The translations under genes and the position numbers were made by a program. A DNA stretch of 64,000 nt. Source: Paenibacillus tyrphae. Its GTDB lineage: Bacteria; Bacillota; Bacilli; Paenibacillales; NBRC-103111. The notes under the pieces were generated by a model that was given only the letters and a program-made list of their open reading frames with translations, made no database searches and was not told the origin of the DNA. Below are positions 48,977 through 59,071 of the stretch, in pieces. The stretch lies in contig NZ_JAMZAW010000018.1 of NCBI RefSeq assembly GCF_024158745.1, forward strand, positions 1-64,000. Direction: 5' to 3'. Position 1 is the first letter of the stretch; each line of letters starts with the position of its first letter.

Positions 48977-50473
48977 ATGCCACGTTGGAATCTGCGTTTT
49001 CACTGGTTCTGGATCGGCACGCTGACGCTGATGCTGGCCATTTTCTTGTTGGTTATCGCCTACGGGTCGCTCGCCCGGGTTCCTGCCGGCGTCCATGTCG
49101 TGGACTGGCCGATCGGGGGCCTGTCCTGGCCCGAGCTCGAGCGTCAGCTTGCTTCGAAAACGTCGGCGCTGCTGGAGCAAAAGGTCCGGCTGAACGTGCC
49201 GGGAGGCGGCAGCGCCGAGCGGACGCTCCGGCAGCTCGGGCTTGAAGTCAACGGCCAGGAGCTGCTGGCGCAGCTTCAGCCCGTTCGGGAAGGGCCGCCG
49301 TACCGGCGGGCAGCGGCCCGTTGGCGGCTGCGGGGAGCCTCGCTTGCGCTGACGCCCGCGCTGTCGGCAGACAAGCTGCGGGCCGTGCTGAGCGAAGCGT
49401 TCCCGCAGGTGTACGCCCGCAAGCCTACCGATGCGCAGCGGCTGATCGATGACAACGATGCCATCCGTTACGTGCCCGAGACCCGTGTCGAACGAGTCGA
49501 CGAAGCGCAGCTGCTAAGCCGGCTCCAAGCGGCGCTGCCGGACTGGGGAACCTTGGCCGCAGTGCCCGAATCCGCGGGAGAAAGCCGCCAGCAGGCGTCG
49601 GCCGCCATCCCGTTGGACGTTCCGCTGCGGACACAAGAGCCAGCCATTACGGAGCAAGCGCTGCGCGCGCAAGGCATTATACGCAAAATCGGCGAGTTCA
49701 CGACGGTGTCGCCACCGGCCCCTTCCGCCGCCGTCAGCATCGAAGGACGCGTGCACAACGTCCGTTCGACGGCCGCTTCCCTGCAGGATGTGCTGCTGAA
49801 GCCGGGCGAAGTGTTCGACTATGCCCCGTTCATCGAGCGGACGGAGAAGCGCTTCGGCTTCAAGGAAGCGCCAGTCATCGTGAACGGCAAGCTCGTTCCC
49901 GGCATCGGCGGCGGCATCTGCCAGGTGTCGTCTACGCTGTACAACGCCGTCCTGCGGGCCGGTCTGGCCGTCGTCGAGCGGCGGAATCATTCGCTCCCCG
50001 TGAGCTATGTCCCGCTGGGGCAGGACGCCACGTTCGCCACCGGCCACATCAATTTCAAATTCCGCAACTCGACGGATCATTATTTGCTGATCCGTACTTC
50101 CTCGGACGAGCGCAGCCTCACCGTGAAGCTGTTCGGCCAGACGCCGCCGAACATTACTTACGAAATCGAGTCGAAGACACTCGAAACGTTGGCGCCGCCG
50201 GTCAAGTACGTGCTGAATCCTTCGCTGCCGAGCGGCAAACAGGAGATTGTCATGCAAGGAAAGCCCGGGTATGTCGTCGAAACGTTCCGATATAAGAAGC
50301 AGAACGGCGGCGTCATTTCGCAGGAAAAAGTATCGCGTGACACCTACCATGCCCAACCGACCGTGATCGCTTCCGGCGGCGGCTCGGGAACGCTTGACCG
50401 TACGGCGCCTCCGCCCGGAGAGTCGCCTGCACCGCTGATCGAGGACGGCGTCCGGGGGCCGACCTTCCGGTGA
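48977..50473 (+). CDS. VanW-family protein with G5-like tail
   Basis: 498 residues. One membrane helix (about 11-31), one or two YoaR-type PG-binding-4 modules (about 40-190), VanW domain (about 250-385: PGEVFDYAP, PGIGGGICQVSSTLYNAVLRAGL, VPLGQDATF) and a C-terminal G5-like region (about 400-470). Located outside, probably bound to the wall. VanW proteins occur in some vancomycin clusters, but this one stands alone and there is no resistance gene nearby. ATG 48977 with AAGGAG 8 bases before; divergent from ftsE. Confidence 0.9.
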   Translation: MPRWNLRFHWFWIGTLTLMLAIFLLVIAYGSLARVPAGVHVVDWPIGGLSWPELERQLASKTSALLEQKVRLNVPGGGSAERTLRQLGLEVNGQELLAQLQPVREGPPYRRAAARWRLRGASLALTPALSADKLRAVLSEAFPQVYARKPTDAQRLIDDNDAIRYVPETRVERVDEAQLLSRLQAALPDWGTLAAVPESAGESRQQASAAIPLDVPLRTQEPAITEQALRAQGIIRKIGEFTTVSPPAPSAAVSIEGRVHNVRSTAASLQDVLLKPGEVFDYAPFIERTEKRFGFKEAPVIVNGKLVPGIGGGICQVSSTLYNAVLRAGLAVVERRNHSLPVSYVPLGQDATFATGHINFKFRNSTDHYLLIRTSSDERSLTVKLFGQTPPNITYEIESKTLETLAPPVKYVLNPSLPSGKQEIVMQGKPGYVVETFRYKKQNGGVISQEKVSRDTYHAQPTVIASGGGSGTLDRTAPPPGESPAPLIEDGVRGPTFR

Positions 50474-50490
50474 CCATGCGCAGACGCGAG

Positions 50491-50554
50491 AAACCCCCAT
50501 CCCGTCTGAAGGCATGCGGCTGATGTAGCCGCCCTTCAGCAGGTGGGGGTTTTG
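50491..50554 (+). terminator. Terminator after the vanW gene
   Basis: CCCCCA/TGGGGG outer stem with CTGAAGG and GCGGC inner stems, then TTTT. It also lies just past the argH stop on the other strand, where only TTT follows. Confidence 0.8.
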
Positions 50555-50566
50555 GACTTACCTTAC

Positions 50567-51982
50567 TTACCTGCTTTTTGCGAAAAATTCCTCGAACCAA
50601 GCCGACGAGCCGGCCAGAACAGCTTCCGCCCGTTCGATCGCTTGACTTACCTGCGCAGCGGCGGTACCGCCGTAGACGTTGCGGGCGTTTACGACACTCT
50701 CCGGCTGGAGCACGTCGTAGATGTCCTGATCGAACTGCTTGGAAAATTGGTGGAATTCTTCCAGCTTCAGATCGAGCAAATACTTTTGGTTTTGGATACA
50801 GTAAAGTACGGTTTTGCCGATGACTTCGTGCGCTTGACGGAACGGCATTCCTTTGTTCACCAAGTAGTCTGCAATATCCGTCGCATTGGAGAAGTCCTGG
50901 TTGACGGCTTGTCGCATCCGGTCCTTGTTCACCTTCATCGTGCTGATCATCGGTGCGAACAATTGCAGTGCGCCCTGCAGCGTGCGGACCGTATCGAACA
51001 TGCCTTCTTTGTCTTCCTGCATATCCTTGTTGTAGGCGAGCGGCAGCGACTTCAGCACGGTCAGGAGGCCGAACAGATTGCCATAGACACGGCCCGTTTT
51101 GCCGCGCACAAGCTCGGCGACATCGGGATTTTTCTTCTGCGGCATAATGCTGCTGCCGGTACAGAAGGCGTCATCCAGCTCGATGAACCGGAACTCTGTA
51201 CTGGACCACAGCACGAACTCCTCACTAAGGCGCGAGAGGTGCATCATAATCGTCGCCGCGTTCGACAGGAACTCCAGAATAAAATCGCGGTCGCTCACCG
51301 CGTCGAGCGAGTTCTCGTACACACCGTCGAAGCCGAGCTGCTCCGCCACGAAGTGACGGTCGATGGGGAACGTCGTCCCCGCCAGCGCCCCAGCACCCAG
51401 CGGCAGCACGTTCACGCGCTTGTAGCTGTCCTGCAGACGCTCGATGTCGCGCTGGAACATCGACACGTACGCCATCAGATGATGAGCGAACAAAATCGGC
51501 TGCGCCCGCTGCAAATGCGTGTAGCCCGGAACGATCGTGTCAAGATTGGCTTTCGCTTGTCCGATCAGCGCTTCCTGCACCTTGTTCAGCAGACCGACAA
51601 ACTCCACGACCCGCTTGCGAAGCCATAGATGCATATCCGTAGCTACCTGATCGTTGCGGCTGCGGCCGGTGTGCAGCTTGCCTCCGACCGGGCCCACCTC
51701 GTCGATCAGCGCCTTCTCGATGTTCATATGAATGTCTTCGTCGCTAATGGAAAATTCCATTTCGCCCCGGCGAATGACGTTCTGCACCTTCAGCAAACCG
51801 TCCTTGATTTTCTCCACGTCGTCTGCCGGAAGAATGCCGCATTTGCCCAGCATGGTCACATGCGCCAGACTGCCCTGGATGTCCTCCTCGGCCAGCTCCT
51901 TGTCGAACAGGATCGACGCCGTATATTCTTCGACCAGTTGGTCCGTCTTTTTCGTAAACCGTCCGCCCCACAGCTTGGACAT
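50567..51982 (-). CDS. argH: Argininosuccinate lyase
   Basis: 471 residues; splits argininosuccinate into arginine and fumarate, the last step. Begins [21 protein letters not shown] and the signature [12 protein letters not shown] carry active-site residues. AGGGGG precedes the ATG. Last gene of the arg operon, 142 bases after argG. Confidence 0.97.
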   Translation of the reverse strand: MSKLWGGRFTKKTDQLVEEYTASILFDKELAEEDIQGSLAHVTMLGKCGILPADDVEKIKDGLLKVQNVIRRGEMEFSISDEDIHMNIEKALIDEVGPVGGKLHTGRSRNDQVATDMHLWLRKRVVEFVGLLNKVQEALIGQAKANLDTIVPGYTHLQRAQPILFAHHLMAYVSMFQRDIERLQDSYKRVNVLPLGAGALAGTTFPIDRHFVAEQLGFDGVYENSLDAVSDRDFILEFLSNAATIMMHLSRLSEEFVLWSSTEFRFIELDDAFCTGSSIMPQKKNPDVAELVRGKTGRVYGNLFGLLTVLKSLPLAYNKDMQEDKEGMFDTVRTLQGALQLFAPMISTMKVNKDRMRQAVNQDFSNATDIADYLVNKGMPFRQAHEVIGKTVLYCIQNQKYLLDLKLEEFHQFSKQFDQDIYDVLQPESVVNARNVYGGTAAAQVSQAIERAEAVLAGSSAWFEEFFAKSR

Positions 51983-52043
51983 ATCAGCGTCCCCCTTTTC
52001 CTATATCATATGCATCGAATGAGTACTGCTCGGTATACAAAGT

Positions 52044-52075
52044 CTTAGGGCTTCCCGCTGACGGAAAACCCTAAG
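52044..52075 (-). other. Intercistronic hairpin between argG and argH
   Basis: CTTAGGG/CCCTAAG arms with an inner TTTCC/GGGAA pairing. No T run on the minus strand, so probably a stability or processing element, perhaps setting the argG/argH ratio. Confidence 0.55.
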
Positions 52076-52124
52076 GCTCGAAGTGTTACAGGCTGATGAT
52101 GGCCGGCTTCCCGCCTGCCGCCAT

Positions 52125-53363
52125 TTATTTTGCCGCGTTCTGCTCGACACCGGAAGCGACGCGCAAACGCAGCGCGTTCAAACGGATGAAGCCTGTCGCA
52201 TCGCCTTGGTTGTACGCTTGCGTCGGATCGGCTTCCATCGTTGCAATGTGCGGGTTGTACAAGCTGACCGGGCTTTTCACGCCGGCGGCGATCACGTTGC
52301 CTTTGTACAGCTTGAGGCGGACCGTGCCGCTCACGTTTTTCTGGCTCTCGGTGACGAGCGCCTGCAGCGCAAGCCGCTCCGGAGCGAACCAGAAGCCGTT
52401 GTACACAAGCGAGCTGTAACGCGAGATGAGCGAGTCGCGCAGATGCATGACTTCGCGGTCCATCGTGAGCGATTCCATCTTGCGGTGAGCGGAGAACAGA
52501 ATGGCGCCGCCCGGGGTTTCGTACACACCGCGGCTCTTCATGCCGACGAAGCGGTTCTCCACCATATCGACGCGGCCGATCCCGTGCTTGCCGCCCAGCT
52601 CGTTCAGCTTCTCCATGACCTGCAGCGGAATCATACGCTCGCCGTTTACGGCCACGCAATTCCCCTGCTCAAACTCCAGCTCGACATATTCTGCTTGGTC
52701 CGGAGCATCCTCCGGGTCCACGCTCAGCAGGTACATGTCTTTGTTCTCCGGTGCGCTCGCGTCGAACCACGGATCTTCGAGTACGCCGCTCTCATAGCTG
52801 ATGTGCAGCAGATTGCGGTCCATCGAGTACGGCTTGGCCGCCGAAGCGGTGACCGGAATGCCGTGCTTCTCGGCGTAAGCAATCATCTCGGCCCGGCCCG
52901 GGAACTGCTCGCGGAACTGCTCCAGACGCCAAGGCGCGATGACCTCGATCTCCGGCGTTAAGGCCGCAGCCGTCAGCTCGAAGCGGATTTGGTCGTTGCC
53001 CTTGCCCGTAGCGCCGTGAGCGATCGCCGTAGCGCCTTCCGCGCGCGCGATTTCGACCATGCGCTTCGCGATCAGCGGCCGCGCGATGCTGGTGCCGAGC
53101 AGATACTGCCCTTCATAGAGCGCACCCGACTGGAACATCGGATAAATGAAATCGCGGGCGAATTCTTCACGCAGGTCGTCGATGTATACTTTGGAGGCAC
53201 CGGTGTTCAGCGCTTTCTCCTCCAAGCCGTCCAGCTCTTCCTTTTGTCCGATATCCGCGGTAAACGCGATGATCTCGGCATCGTACGTTTCTTTCAGCCA
53301 TTTCAGAATGATCGACGTATCGAGGCCGCCCGAGTAGGCCAATACGATTTTTTGCTTTGCCAT
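52125..53363 (-). CDS. argG: Argininosuccinate synthase
   Basis: 412 residues; joins citrulline and aspartate with ATP. PP-loop AYSGGLDTS at 9-17, [13 protein letters not shown], and the citrulline/aspartate-binding [17 protein letters not shown] precedes the ATG. Thirty-nine bases after argF. Confidence 0.97.
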   Translation of the reverse strand: MAKQKIVLAYSGGLDTSIILKWLKETYDAEIIAFTADIGQKEELDGLEEKALNTGASKVYIDDLREEFARDFIYPMFQSGALYEGQYLLGTSIARPLIAKRMVEIARAEGATAIAHGATGKGNDQIRFELTAAALTPEIEVIAPWRLEQFREQFPGRAEMIAYAEKHGIPVTASAAKPYSMDRNLLHISYESGVLEDPWFDASAPENKDMYLLSVDPEDAPDQAEYVELEFEQGNCVAVNGERMIPLQVMEKLNELGGKHGIGRVDMVENRFVGMKSRGVYETPGGAILFSAHRKMESLTMDREVMHLRDSLISRYSSLVYNGFWFAPERLALQALVTESQKNVSGTVRLKLYKGNVIAAGVKSPVSLYNPHIATMEADPTQAYNQGDATGFIRLNALRLRVASGVEQNAAK

Positions 53364-53402
53364 GTAGTTCCCGCTCTCCTTTAATTGTAAGCTTTCCGAA
53401 TA

Positions 53403-54359
53403 TTACAAGATCGCTGCCATGACTGCTTTTTGCGCATGCAGCCGGTTTTCCGCCTGGTCGAAGATGACGGAGTTGGGTCCGTCGATGACCCCTTCGGACA
53501 CTTCTTCCCCGCGGTGCGCCGGCAAGCAGTGCATGAACAGGAAGTCTTTTTTCGCATATTTCACGAGCTCGTCGTTGACCTGATAGTTTTTGAACGCGAT
53601 TTCCCGTTCTTTCTGCTCCGCCTCGAAGCCCATGCTGGCCCATACGTCCGTATAAATGACGTCCGCGTCCGCCACCGCTTCTTTCGGGTCGGCTCCCACG
53701 TATATGGATGCCCCCGTTTTAGCGGCACTTTCATTGCATTGACGGAGCACTTCTTCGTCCGGCTCGTAGCCTTCCGGCGTCGCTACTGCGAAATTGACGC
53801 CAAGCTTGGCCGCGCCCATCAATAAGGAGTGTACCATATTATTCCCGTCACCGATATAGGCCACTTTGAGCCCTTGCAGACGGCCTTTTTTCTCATAAAT
53901 CGTCTGGTAATCCGCCAGCGCCTGGCACGGATGGGACAAGTCCGTCAATCCATTGATCACCGGTACCGTTGCCGCCCGTGCCAGCTCGATGACCGTGCGG
54001 TGCGCGAAGGTACGGATCATGATGCCGTCCAAATAACGCGACAGCGTCTGCGCCGTATCGTGAATCGATTCGCCGCGCCCGATTTGCAGGTCGTTCTTGC
54101 TAAGGAACAGCGCATGGCCCCCAAGCTGATACATCCCTACCTCAAACGATACCCGTGTCCGCGTGGACGATTTTTCGAAAATCATGCCGAGCGTTTTGCC
54201 TTTGAGCGGCTGGTACGCTTCCCCCGCTTTGTGCTTTCTCTTGAGCTCGACCGCGAGCTCGATCAAATATTGAATCTCTTCCGGCGCGTAGTCGACCAAG
54301 CCGATAAAATCGCGCCCTCTGAGCTGAACCGCCAAATCTTGTTGTACCGTTCCCGCCAT
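53403..54359 (-). CDS. argF: Ornithine carbamoyltransferase
   Basis: 318 residues; makes citrulline from ornithine and carbamoyl phosphate. SSTRTR at about 64-69 binds carbamoyl phosphate, HPCQALAD and HCLPAHRG bind ornithine. The setting in a biosynthetic operon marks it as the anabolic enzyme, not ArcB. AAAGGAG before the ATG; 37 bases after argD. Confidence 0.96.
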   Translation of the reverse strand: MAGTVQQDLAVQLRGRDFIGLVDYAPEEIQYLIELAVELKRKHKAGEAYQPLKGKTLGMIFEKSSTRTRVSFEVGMYQLGGHALFLSKNDLQIGRGESIHDTAQTLSRYLDGIMIRTFAHRTVIELARAATVPVINGLTDLSHPCQALADYQTIYEKKGRLQGLKVAYIGDGNNMVHSLLMGAAKLGVNFAVATPEGYEPDEEVLRQCNESAAKTGASIYVGADPKEAVADADVIYTDVWASMGFEAEQKEREIAFKNYQVNDELVKYAKKDFLFMHCLPAHRGEEVSEGVIDGPNSVIFDQAENRLHAQKAVMAAIL

Positions 54360-54396
54360 GGATGTCTCTCCTTTCGGTATGCGTTTCTTTGTCAGC

Positions 54397-55587
54397 CTAG
54401 ACAGCGGCTGCGGCTTTCTTCGCCAGTACGCTGCAGATCGTCTCCAGTCCGCGATCCAAATCTTCCTTCGAGATCAACAAGCTCGGCGCCAAACGGATCA
54501 CGTTCGGTCCTGCCGATACGACGAGCACGCCCTGCCCGTGAATTTCCGAGATCAGCTCCGCCGCCGGCACGGTCAAACCGATGCCGATCAGCAGCCCGAG
54601 CCCGCGGATCTGTCCTACAAGCGGATTGTCTGCCAGCTTCGTTTTCAGCTCGTTCATAATGTAATTGCCCAGCTCCGCCGCCCGCTCCGGCAGCTTCTCC
54701 GCCAGCATCGTCTCCACGGTCGCAATACCCGCCGCGGTGGACAAGTAGTTCCCGCCGAAGGTGGAGCCGTGACTTCCTGCCGTGAACGCTTCGCGCAGCT
54801 TCGCTTTGCCGAGCAGCGCGCCGATCGGCATGCCGCTGCCCAGCCCTTTGGCCAGTGTGAACAAATCCGGCTCGATGCCGTAATGCTCATAAGCAAACAG
54901 CTTGCCCGTGCGTCCCATTCCGGTCTGGATCTCGTCCAGGATGAACAGCAGCCCGTACTGCTTGCACAGCTCCGCCACCCGCTTCACGAACGCAGGGTCC
55001 GCCGGATTGACGCCGCCTTCGCCTTGCACCAGCTCGAGCATAATCGCGCACGTCCGGTCGCCGATCAGCTTCTCCAAAGCATCCGCGTCGTTGTACGGCG
55101 CGTAGACAAAGCCTTCCGGCAGCGGCGCGAAGCCCTCTTTCACTTTATCCTGTCCCGTTGCCGTCAGCGTAGCCAGCGTCCGGCCGTGGAACGACATGTC
55201 GAAGGTAATAATCTCGTAGCGCTGCGGCTGGCCGAGCACCTTGTTGAAATAGCGCCGCGCCAGCTTGATCGCCGCTTCGTTCGCCTCCGCGCCGCTGTTG
55301 CAGAAAAACACCGCATCGGCGCAGCTGTTTTCCACGAGAAGCTGAGCGAGCTTCTCCTGGTTCGGAATGTGGAACAAATTGCTCGTATGCCAGAGCGTAT
55401 CGACCTGCTCCTTGAGCCGCTGAGTCACCTGCTTCGGCGCATGCCCGAGGTTCGTCACCGCCAGCCCGCACATCAAATCCAGATACTCCTTGCCCTGCTC
55501 ATCCCACAGACGGCTGCCATCCCCCTTCACAAACGTAAAAGGATACCGTGCGTAGTTCGGAAACAATGCGCTTTGAGCCTCTCCCAT
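54397..55587 (-). CDS. argD: Acetylornithine aminotransferase
   Basis: 396 residues, class III PLP aminotransferase. CNSGAEANEAAIKLAR, ILDEIQTGMGRTG and the PLP Lys in LAKGLGSG are visible. Start is ATG 55587, 8 bases after AAGGAG; a GTG three codons earlier touches that site and cannot be used. Converts N-acetylglutamate semialdehyde to acetylornithine; may also serve lysine synthesis in this family. Confidence 0.95.
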   Translation of the reverse strand: MGEAQSALFPNYARYPFTFVKGDGSRLWDEQGKEYLDLMCGLAVTNLGHAPKQVTQRLKEQVDTLWHTSNLFHIPNQEKLAQLLVENSCADAVFFCNSGAEANEAAIKLARRYFNKVLGQPQRYEIITFDMSFHGRTLATLTATGQDKVKEGFAPLPEGFVYAPYNDADALEKLIGDRTCAIMLELVQGEGGVNPADPAFVKRVAELCKQYGLLFILDEIQTGMGRTGKLFAYEHYGIEPDLFTLAKGLGSGMPIGALLGKAKLREAFTAGSHGSTFGGNYLSTAAGIATVETMLAEKLPERAAELGNYIMNELKTKLADNPLVGQIRGLGLLIGIGLTVPAAELISEIHGQGVLVVSAGPNVIRLAPSLLISKEDLDRGLETICSVLAKKAAAAV

Positions 55588-55633
55588 GTCGTTCACTCCT
55601 TTGTCTCGGATCGTTTTTGGATAATGCCCCCAA

Positions 55634-56425
55634 TTATTCCTTCACAATGCGGGTGCCGATTCCGCCGTCCTTCAGCGCCCGGCTGAGCACTTCCGGCTCT
55701 GCGCCGTTGACGATGACGACTTCGCGCACCTTGCCTTGAATACACTGTACCGCCGCGCGTACTTTCGGGATCATGCCGCCGTAAATTTCGCCGCTGGCGA
55801 TCATTTCGTCGATCTCACGGACGGTGACCGAAGGCAAAACACGCTTCTCGCCGTCCACGGTCTTCATAATGCCGGGCACGTCCGTCACGACGATCATCCG
55901 CTCCACGCCCAGATGCGAAGCGACCGCGCCGGCCGCCGTATCCGCGTTGATGTTGTAGCGTTGGCCGCCGTCGGCCCCGATGCCGACCGGCGCGATAACA
56001 GGGATGTAGCCCATCGCCACGATGCCCTGCACGAGCTCCGCATTCACCTGCGTTACATCGCCGACAAGTCCGATCTCGTGCGCGTTCGCCACCGGCGACG
56101 CCTCAATCAGATGACCGTCGACGCCGGATAAGCCAAGCGCTTTCGCCCCGGAAAGCTGGATTTTGCGGACGATTTCTTTGTTAATTTGTCCAGCCAGCAC
56201 CATTTCGACCACATCGAGGACGGCTTCGTTCGTTTTGCGAAGGCCGTTCACGAATTCGGACTCAATGCCCAACTTGCCAAGCGTGTCCGAGATCGCCGGA
56301 CCGCCGCCGTGCACGATGACGGGAATGATGCCTTCCGACTGCAGCCGCTTCAAATCGTCGAAAAAAAGCTTCGGCAGCGCCGCAAGCGTACTGCCGCCGC
56401 ATTTCATCACAAAACAATTGCTCAT
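55634..56425 (-). CDS. argB: Acetylglutamate kinase
   Basis: 263 residues, amino acid kinase fold: MKCGGSTL, IVHGGGPAIS, NINADTAAGAVA and VVTDVPGI. It lacks the N-terminal helix of arginine-sensitive forms, so feedback inhibition by arginine is less likely here; that is inference. AAAGGGG before the ATG; 86 bases after argJ. Confidence 0.95.
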   Translation of the reverse strand: MSNCFVMKCGGSTLAALPKLFFDDLKRLQSEGIIPVIVHGGGPAISDTLGKLGIESEFVNGLRKTNEAVLDVVEMVLAGQINKEIVRKIQLSGAKALGLSGVDGHLIEASPVANAHEIGLVGDVTQVNAELVQGIVAMGYIPVIAPVGIGADGGQRYNINADTAAGAVASHLGVERMIVVTDVPGIMKTVDGEKRVLPSVTVREIDEMIASGEIYGGMIPKVRAAVQCIQGKVREVVIVNGAEPEVLSRALKDGGIGTRIVKE

Positions 56426-56511
56426 CCGAACCGTTCCCCTTTATCGTTTCACCGGTCTGCAACACGGGGGTTGCGGGTGGTTTGTTTTCGCCTTATTTGC
56501 CGCGCTTCAAA

Positions 56512-57744
56512 CTACGTCCGGTACGCCGCGTTGATTCGCACGTAATCATAGGTCAAATCGCAGCCCCACGCCGTCGCTGACGCTTCGCCCATATGCAGGT
56601 CGACATGGATGAGCACGAAATCGCCCTTCAAGTATTCCGCAGCCCGCTCCTCGTCGAACTTCACCGGACGCGATTGCTTCAGCACGACAATATCGCCGAG
56701 GCGGATGTCGACGGTTTCCGTCTTCACCGGATACCCCGCTCGGCCGACCGCCGCAATGATGCGTCCCCAGTTGGCATCGGCGCCGAAGCAAGCGGATTTC
56801 ACCAAGCTCGAGCCGATGACCGTCTTCGCAATCGCCCGTGCCGCTTCACGCGAATCCGCATTCGCCACAGTGACCTCGATTAGTTTCGTCGCGCCTTCAC
56901 CGTCCCGCGCAATCGCCTTGGCCAAGTACTCACCGACATGGTTGAACGCAGCCTTGAATGCCGCCCAGTCCGCATGCTCCGGCGTCAAGCGCTCGTTCTC
57001 CGCCAGTCCGCTGGCCATGACGACGACCATGTCGTTCGTGCTCGTGTCGCCGTCGACCGTAATCATGTTGAACGTCGAATCGGTGACGTCGTTCAGCAGC
57101 TTTTGCAGCTCGGCGCTTTCGATGTTCGCGTCGGTCGTCATAAACCCGAGCATCGTCGCCATGTTCGGATGGATCATACCCGATCCCTTCGCCGCCCCGG
57201 CAATGTGCACGGTACGTCCGCCCACCGTTACGCGGACGCAAATTTCTTTTTTGACCAGATCGGTCGTTAAAATCGCCTGGCAGAAGTCGTCCCCGCCGTC
57301 CGCGCTGACCGCCGCCGGAAGCTTCTCGATGCCTCCGAGCACCTTCGGCATCGGCAGCAGCTCGCCGATCACGCCTGTGGACGTCACGCCGACCAAATGC
57401 TCGGCTACGCCGAACGCTTGGGCGCCTGCCGCACGCATCGCGCGCGCATCGTCTTCGCCCTTCTGGCCCGTGCAGGCATTGGCGTTGCCGCTGTTCACCA
57501 GCATCGCCTGCAGCTTGCCGCCCTGCGCAATGCTCTCTTGCGTCACCTTCAGGGGAGCCGCCTGAAACTGGTTCAGCGTATAGACGCCTGCCGCTTCTGC
57601 GGGCACCTCGCACACAATGACGCCGAGATCGTGGCGCTCCGTTTTTTTCAATCCGCAGTGCAGCCCACCCGCACGAAATCCTTTGGGCGTCGTCACGGAG
57701 CCGTCCGGCACTATCGTAAACGCATCGTTAACTTTTGTCGCCAT
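56512..57744 (-). CDS. argJ: Bifunctional ornithine acetyltransferase / N-acetylglutamate synthase
   Basis: 410 residues. Recycles acetyl from acetylornithine to glutamate. The autocleavage site is in PNMATMLG with nucleophile Thr197, splitting the chain into alpha and beta parts. With ArgJ no ArgE is needed, and none is seen. ATG 57744 with GAGG 6 bases before; 22 upstream codons lie over the end of the argC region and are not used. Whether it can also use acetyl-CoA cannot be told by eye. Confidence 0.95.
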   Translation of the reverse strand: MATKVNDAFTIVPDGSVTTPKGFRAGGLHCGLKKTERHDLGVIVCEVPAEAAGVYTLNQFQAAPLKVTQESIAQGGKLQAMLVNSGNANACTGQKGEDDARAMRAAGAQAFGVAEHLVGVTSTGVIGELLPMPKVLGGIEKLPAAVSADGGDDFCQAILTTDLVKKEICVRVTVGGRTVHIAGAAKGSGMIHPNMATMLGFMTTDANIESAELQKLLNDVTDSTFNMITVDGDTSTNDMVVVMASGLAENERLTPEHADWAAFKAAFNHVGEYLAKAIARDGEGATKLIEVTVANADSREAARAIAKTVIGSSLVKSACFGADANWGRIIAAVGRAGYPVKTETVDIRLGDIVVLKQSRPVKFDEERAAEYLKGDFVLIHVDLHMGEASATAWGCDLTYDYVRINAAYRT

Positions 57745-57769
57745 CACTTTCCTCACCTGTTCCCTTACG

Positions 57770-58819
57770 TTATGGATATACCGGAGTGAAAGCGAGACCC
57801 GTCGCTTCATCCCAGCCCATCATCAAATTCAAGTTTTGAACGGCTTGCCCGGCCGCCCCTTTGACTACATTATCAATAACCGACACGATCGTCAGGCGCC
57901 CCGTGCGCGAATCGAGCGACAGCCCGATATCGCAGTAGTTCGAGCCCCAAACTTCCTTCGTCGCCGGGTATTTCCCCTTGTCCCGGATGCGCACGAACTT
58001 GCGTCCCTCATAATATTGACGGTACAGCTCGCGAATATCATCCTCGCTCCGCGGGCTTTTGAGATTCACATAAATCGTAGAAAGTATGCCGCGCGTCATC
58101 GGCACCAAATGCGTCGTGAACGTCATCACGACTTCTTCCCCGGCAAGCCGGCTCAGCGCCTGCTCGATCTCCGGCGTATGCTGGTGCTTGTTCACTTTAT
58201 AAGCCAAGAAGTTTTCGTTGATCTCCGAATAGTGCACGAGCAGGCTGAGACCGCGTCCCGCACCCGATACGCCCGACTTCGCGTCCGCAATGATCGATTT
58301 CGGATCGATCCAGCCGCTTGCGGCAAGCGGCGCCAGACCAAGCAGCGTTGCCGTCGGATAGCAGCCCGGGTTGGAAACGAAATCCTTCCCTCGCACTTCT
58401 TCTCCGAACACCTCGCACAGCCCGTAAACGGCTCTCTTCAAATATTCCGGATCGGCCGGCTTATGCTTATACCACGTCTCGTATACGTCACCCGATTGCA
58501 GGCGGAAATCGCCCGAAATATCGATGACCTTCAGTCCGGCATCCAGCAGCTTCGGCGACAGCTCGGTGCTGACCCCGTGCGGCGTTGCCAGGAAGACGAC
58601 GTCCGCTTTGCTTCGGATCAGCTCGACATCGACCGCATCCAGCCGGTCCGTCAAAATTTGATTCAAATGCGGATAGCCGTCCGCAATTGGGGCTCCGGCG
58701 CTCGAGGAGGAAATTACCGAGGTAATCTCCACATTCGGATGCGCCAGCAAAAGCCGGATTAGCTCTACCCCGCCGTAGCCGGTTGATCCGACGATCGCCG
58801 CTCTTAATTTTGTAGTCAT
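57770..58819 (-). CDS. argC: N-acetyl-gamma-glutamyl-phosphate reductase
   Basis: 349 residues. NAD(P)-binding AAIVGSTGYGGVELIRLL at the start, active-site Cys in VSNPGCYPTATLLGL, HHxH-like THLVPMTRGI. ATG 58819 with GGAGGGACGG; 55 more open codons upstream run across the promoter and are not coding. First gene of argCJBDFGH. Confidence 0.96.
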   Translation of the reverse strand: MTTKLRAAIVGSTGYGGVELIRLLLAHPNVEITSVISSSSAGAPIADGYPHLNQILTDRLDAVDVELIRSKADVVFLATPHGVSTELSPKLLDAGLKVIDISGDFRLQSGDVYETWYKHKPADPEYLKRAVYGLCEVFGEEVRGKDFVSNPGCYPTATLLGLAPLAASGWIDPKSIIADAKSGVSGAGRGLSLLVHYSEINENFLAYKVNKHQHTPEIEQALSRLAGEEVVMTFTTHLVPMTRGILSTIYVNLKSPRSEDDIRELYRQYYEGRKFVRIRDKGKYPATKEVWGSNYCDIGLSLDSRTGRLTIVSVIDNVVKGAAGQAVQNLNLMMGWDEATGLAFTPVYP

Positions 58820-58844
58820 GTTCCGTCCCTCCACTTGCAAACTA

Positions 58845-58858
58845 TGTATTATTATACA
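58845..58858 (-). promoter_or_regulatory. ArgR/AhrC operator (ARG box) over the -10
   Basis: Minus strand TGTATAATAATACA, a fully symmetric ARG box with two mismatches to TGMATWWWWATKCA. It contains the -10, so bound ArgR would block polymerase. Confidence 0.65.
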
Positions 58859-58879
58859 TTCTGAAGCATAATAATTCAA
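58851..58879 (-). promoter_or_regulatory. Sigma-A promoter of the arg operon
   Basis: Minus strand TTGAAT (58874-58879), 17 bases, TATAAT (58851-58856). The leader to argC is about 25-30 bases. Confidence 0.85.
58865..58878 (-). promoter_or_regulatory. ArgR/AhrC operator (ARG box) over the -35
   Basis: Minus strand TGAATTATTATGCT, 13 of 14 to TGMATWWWWATKCA. Centre-to-centre distance to the second box is 20 bases, two helical turns, fitting a hexamer bound to one face. Confidence 0.7.
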
Positions 58880-59038
58880 CGAAATTTTTCCCTTATTCGT
58901 TGCCCGGCCCCGCTGTCCGCCCGGGTGAAAGCTCGCTGCCGCCAAGCGTTTATCATTGCATCGGAGCCTAACTTTCCCCCCCATCGTATCTTACTCTGTA
59001 CACGCAGGCAAGCGTATATATTACCCCGGACCGGACCC

Positions 59039-59067
59039 TTGAACTGAAGCTTCCCCCATGATAAAAT
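59039..59067 (+). promoter_or_regulatory. Promoter of the DUF2294/oxidoreductase unit
   Basis: TTGAAC (59039-59044), 17 bases, TAAAAT (59062-59067). The predicted start is about 59074, leaving a leader of roughly 150 bases. It lies in the 406-base gap 58820-59225, divergent from the arg promoter; 58880-59038 holds nothing I recognise. Confidence 0.6.
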
Positions 59068-59071
59068 TTAT

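Noticed and set aside
48977-50473. VanW as a vancomycin-resistance determinant
   Set aside because: No vanHAX, vanRS or other resistance gene nearby; VanW domains are common in ordinary Firmicute envelope proteins.
54358-55686. 442-codon open frame antisense to argD
   Set aside because: Shadow of a well-supported aminotransferase gene.
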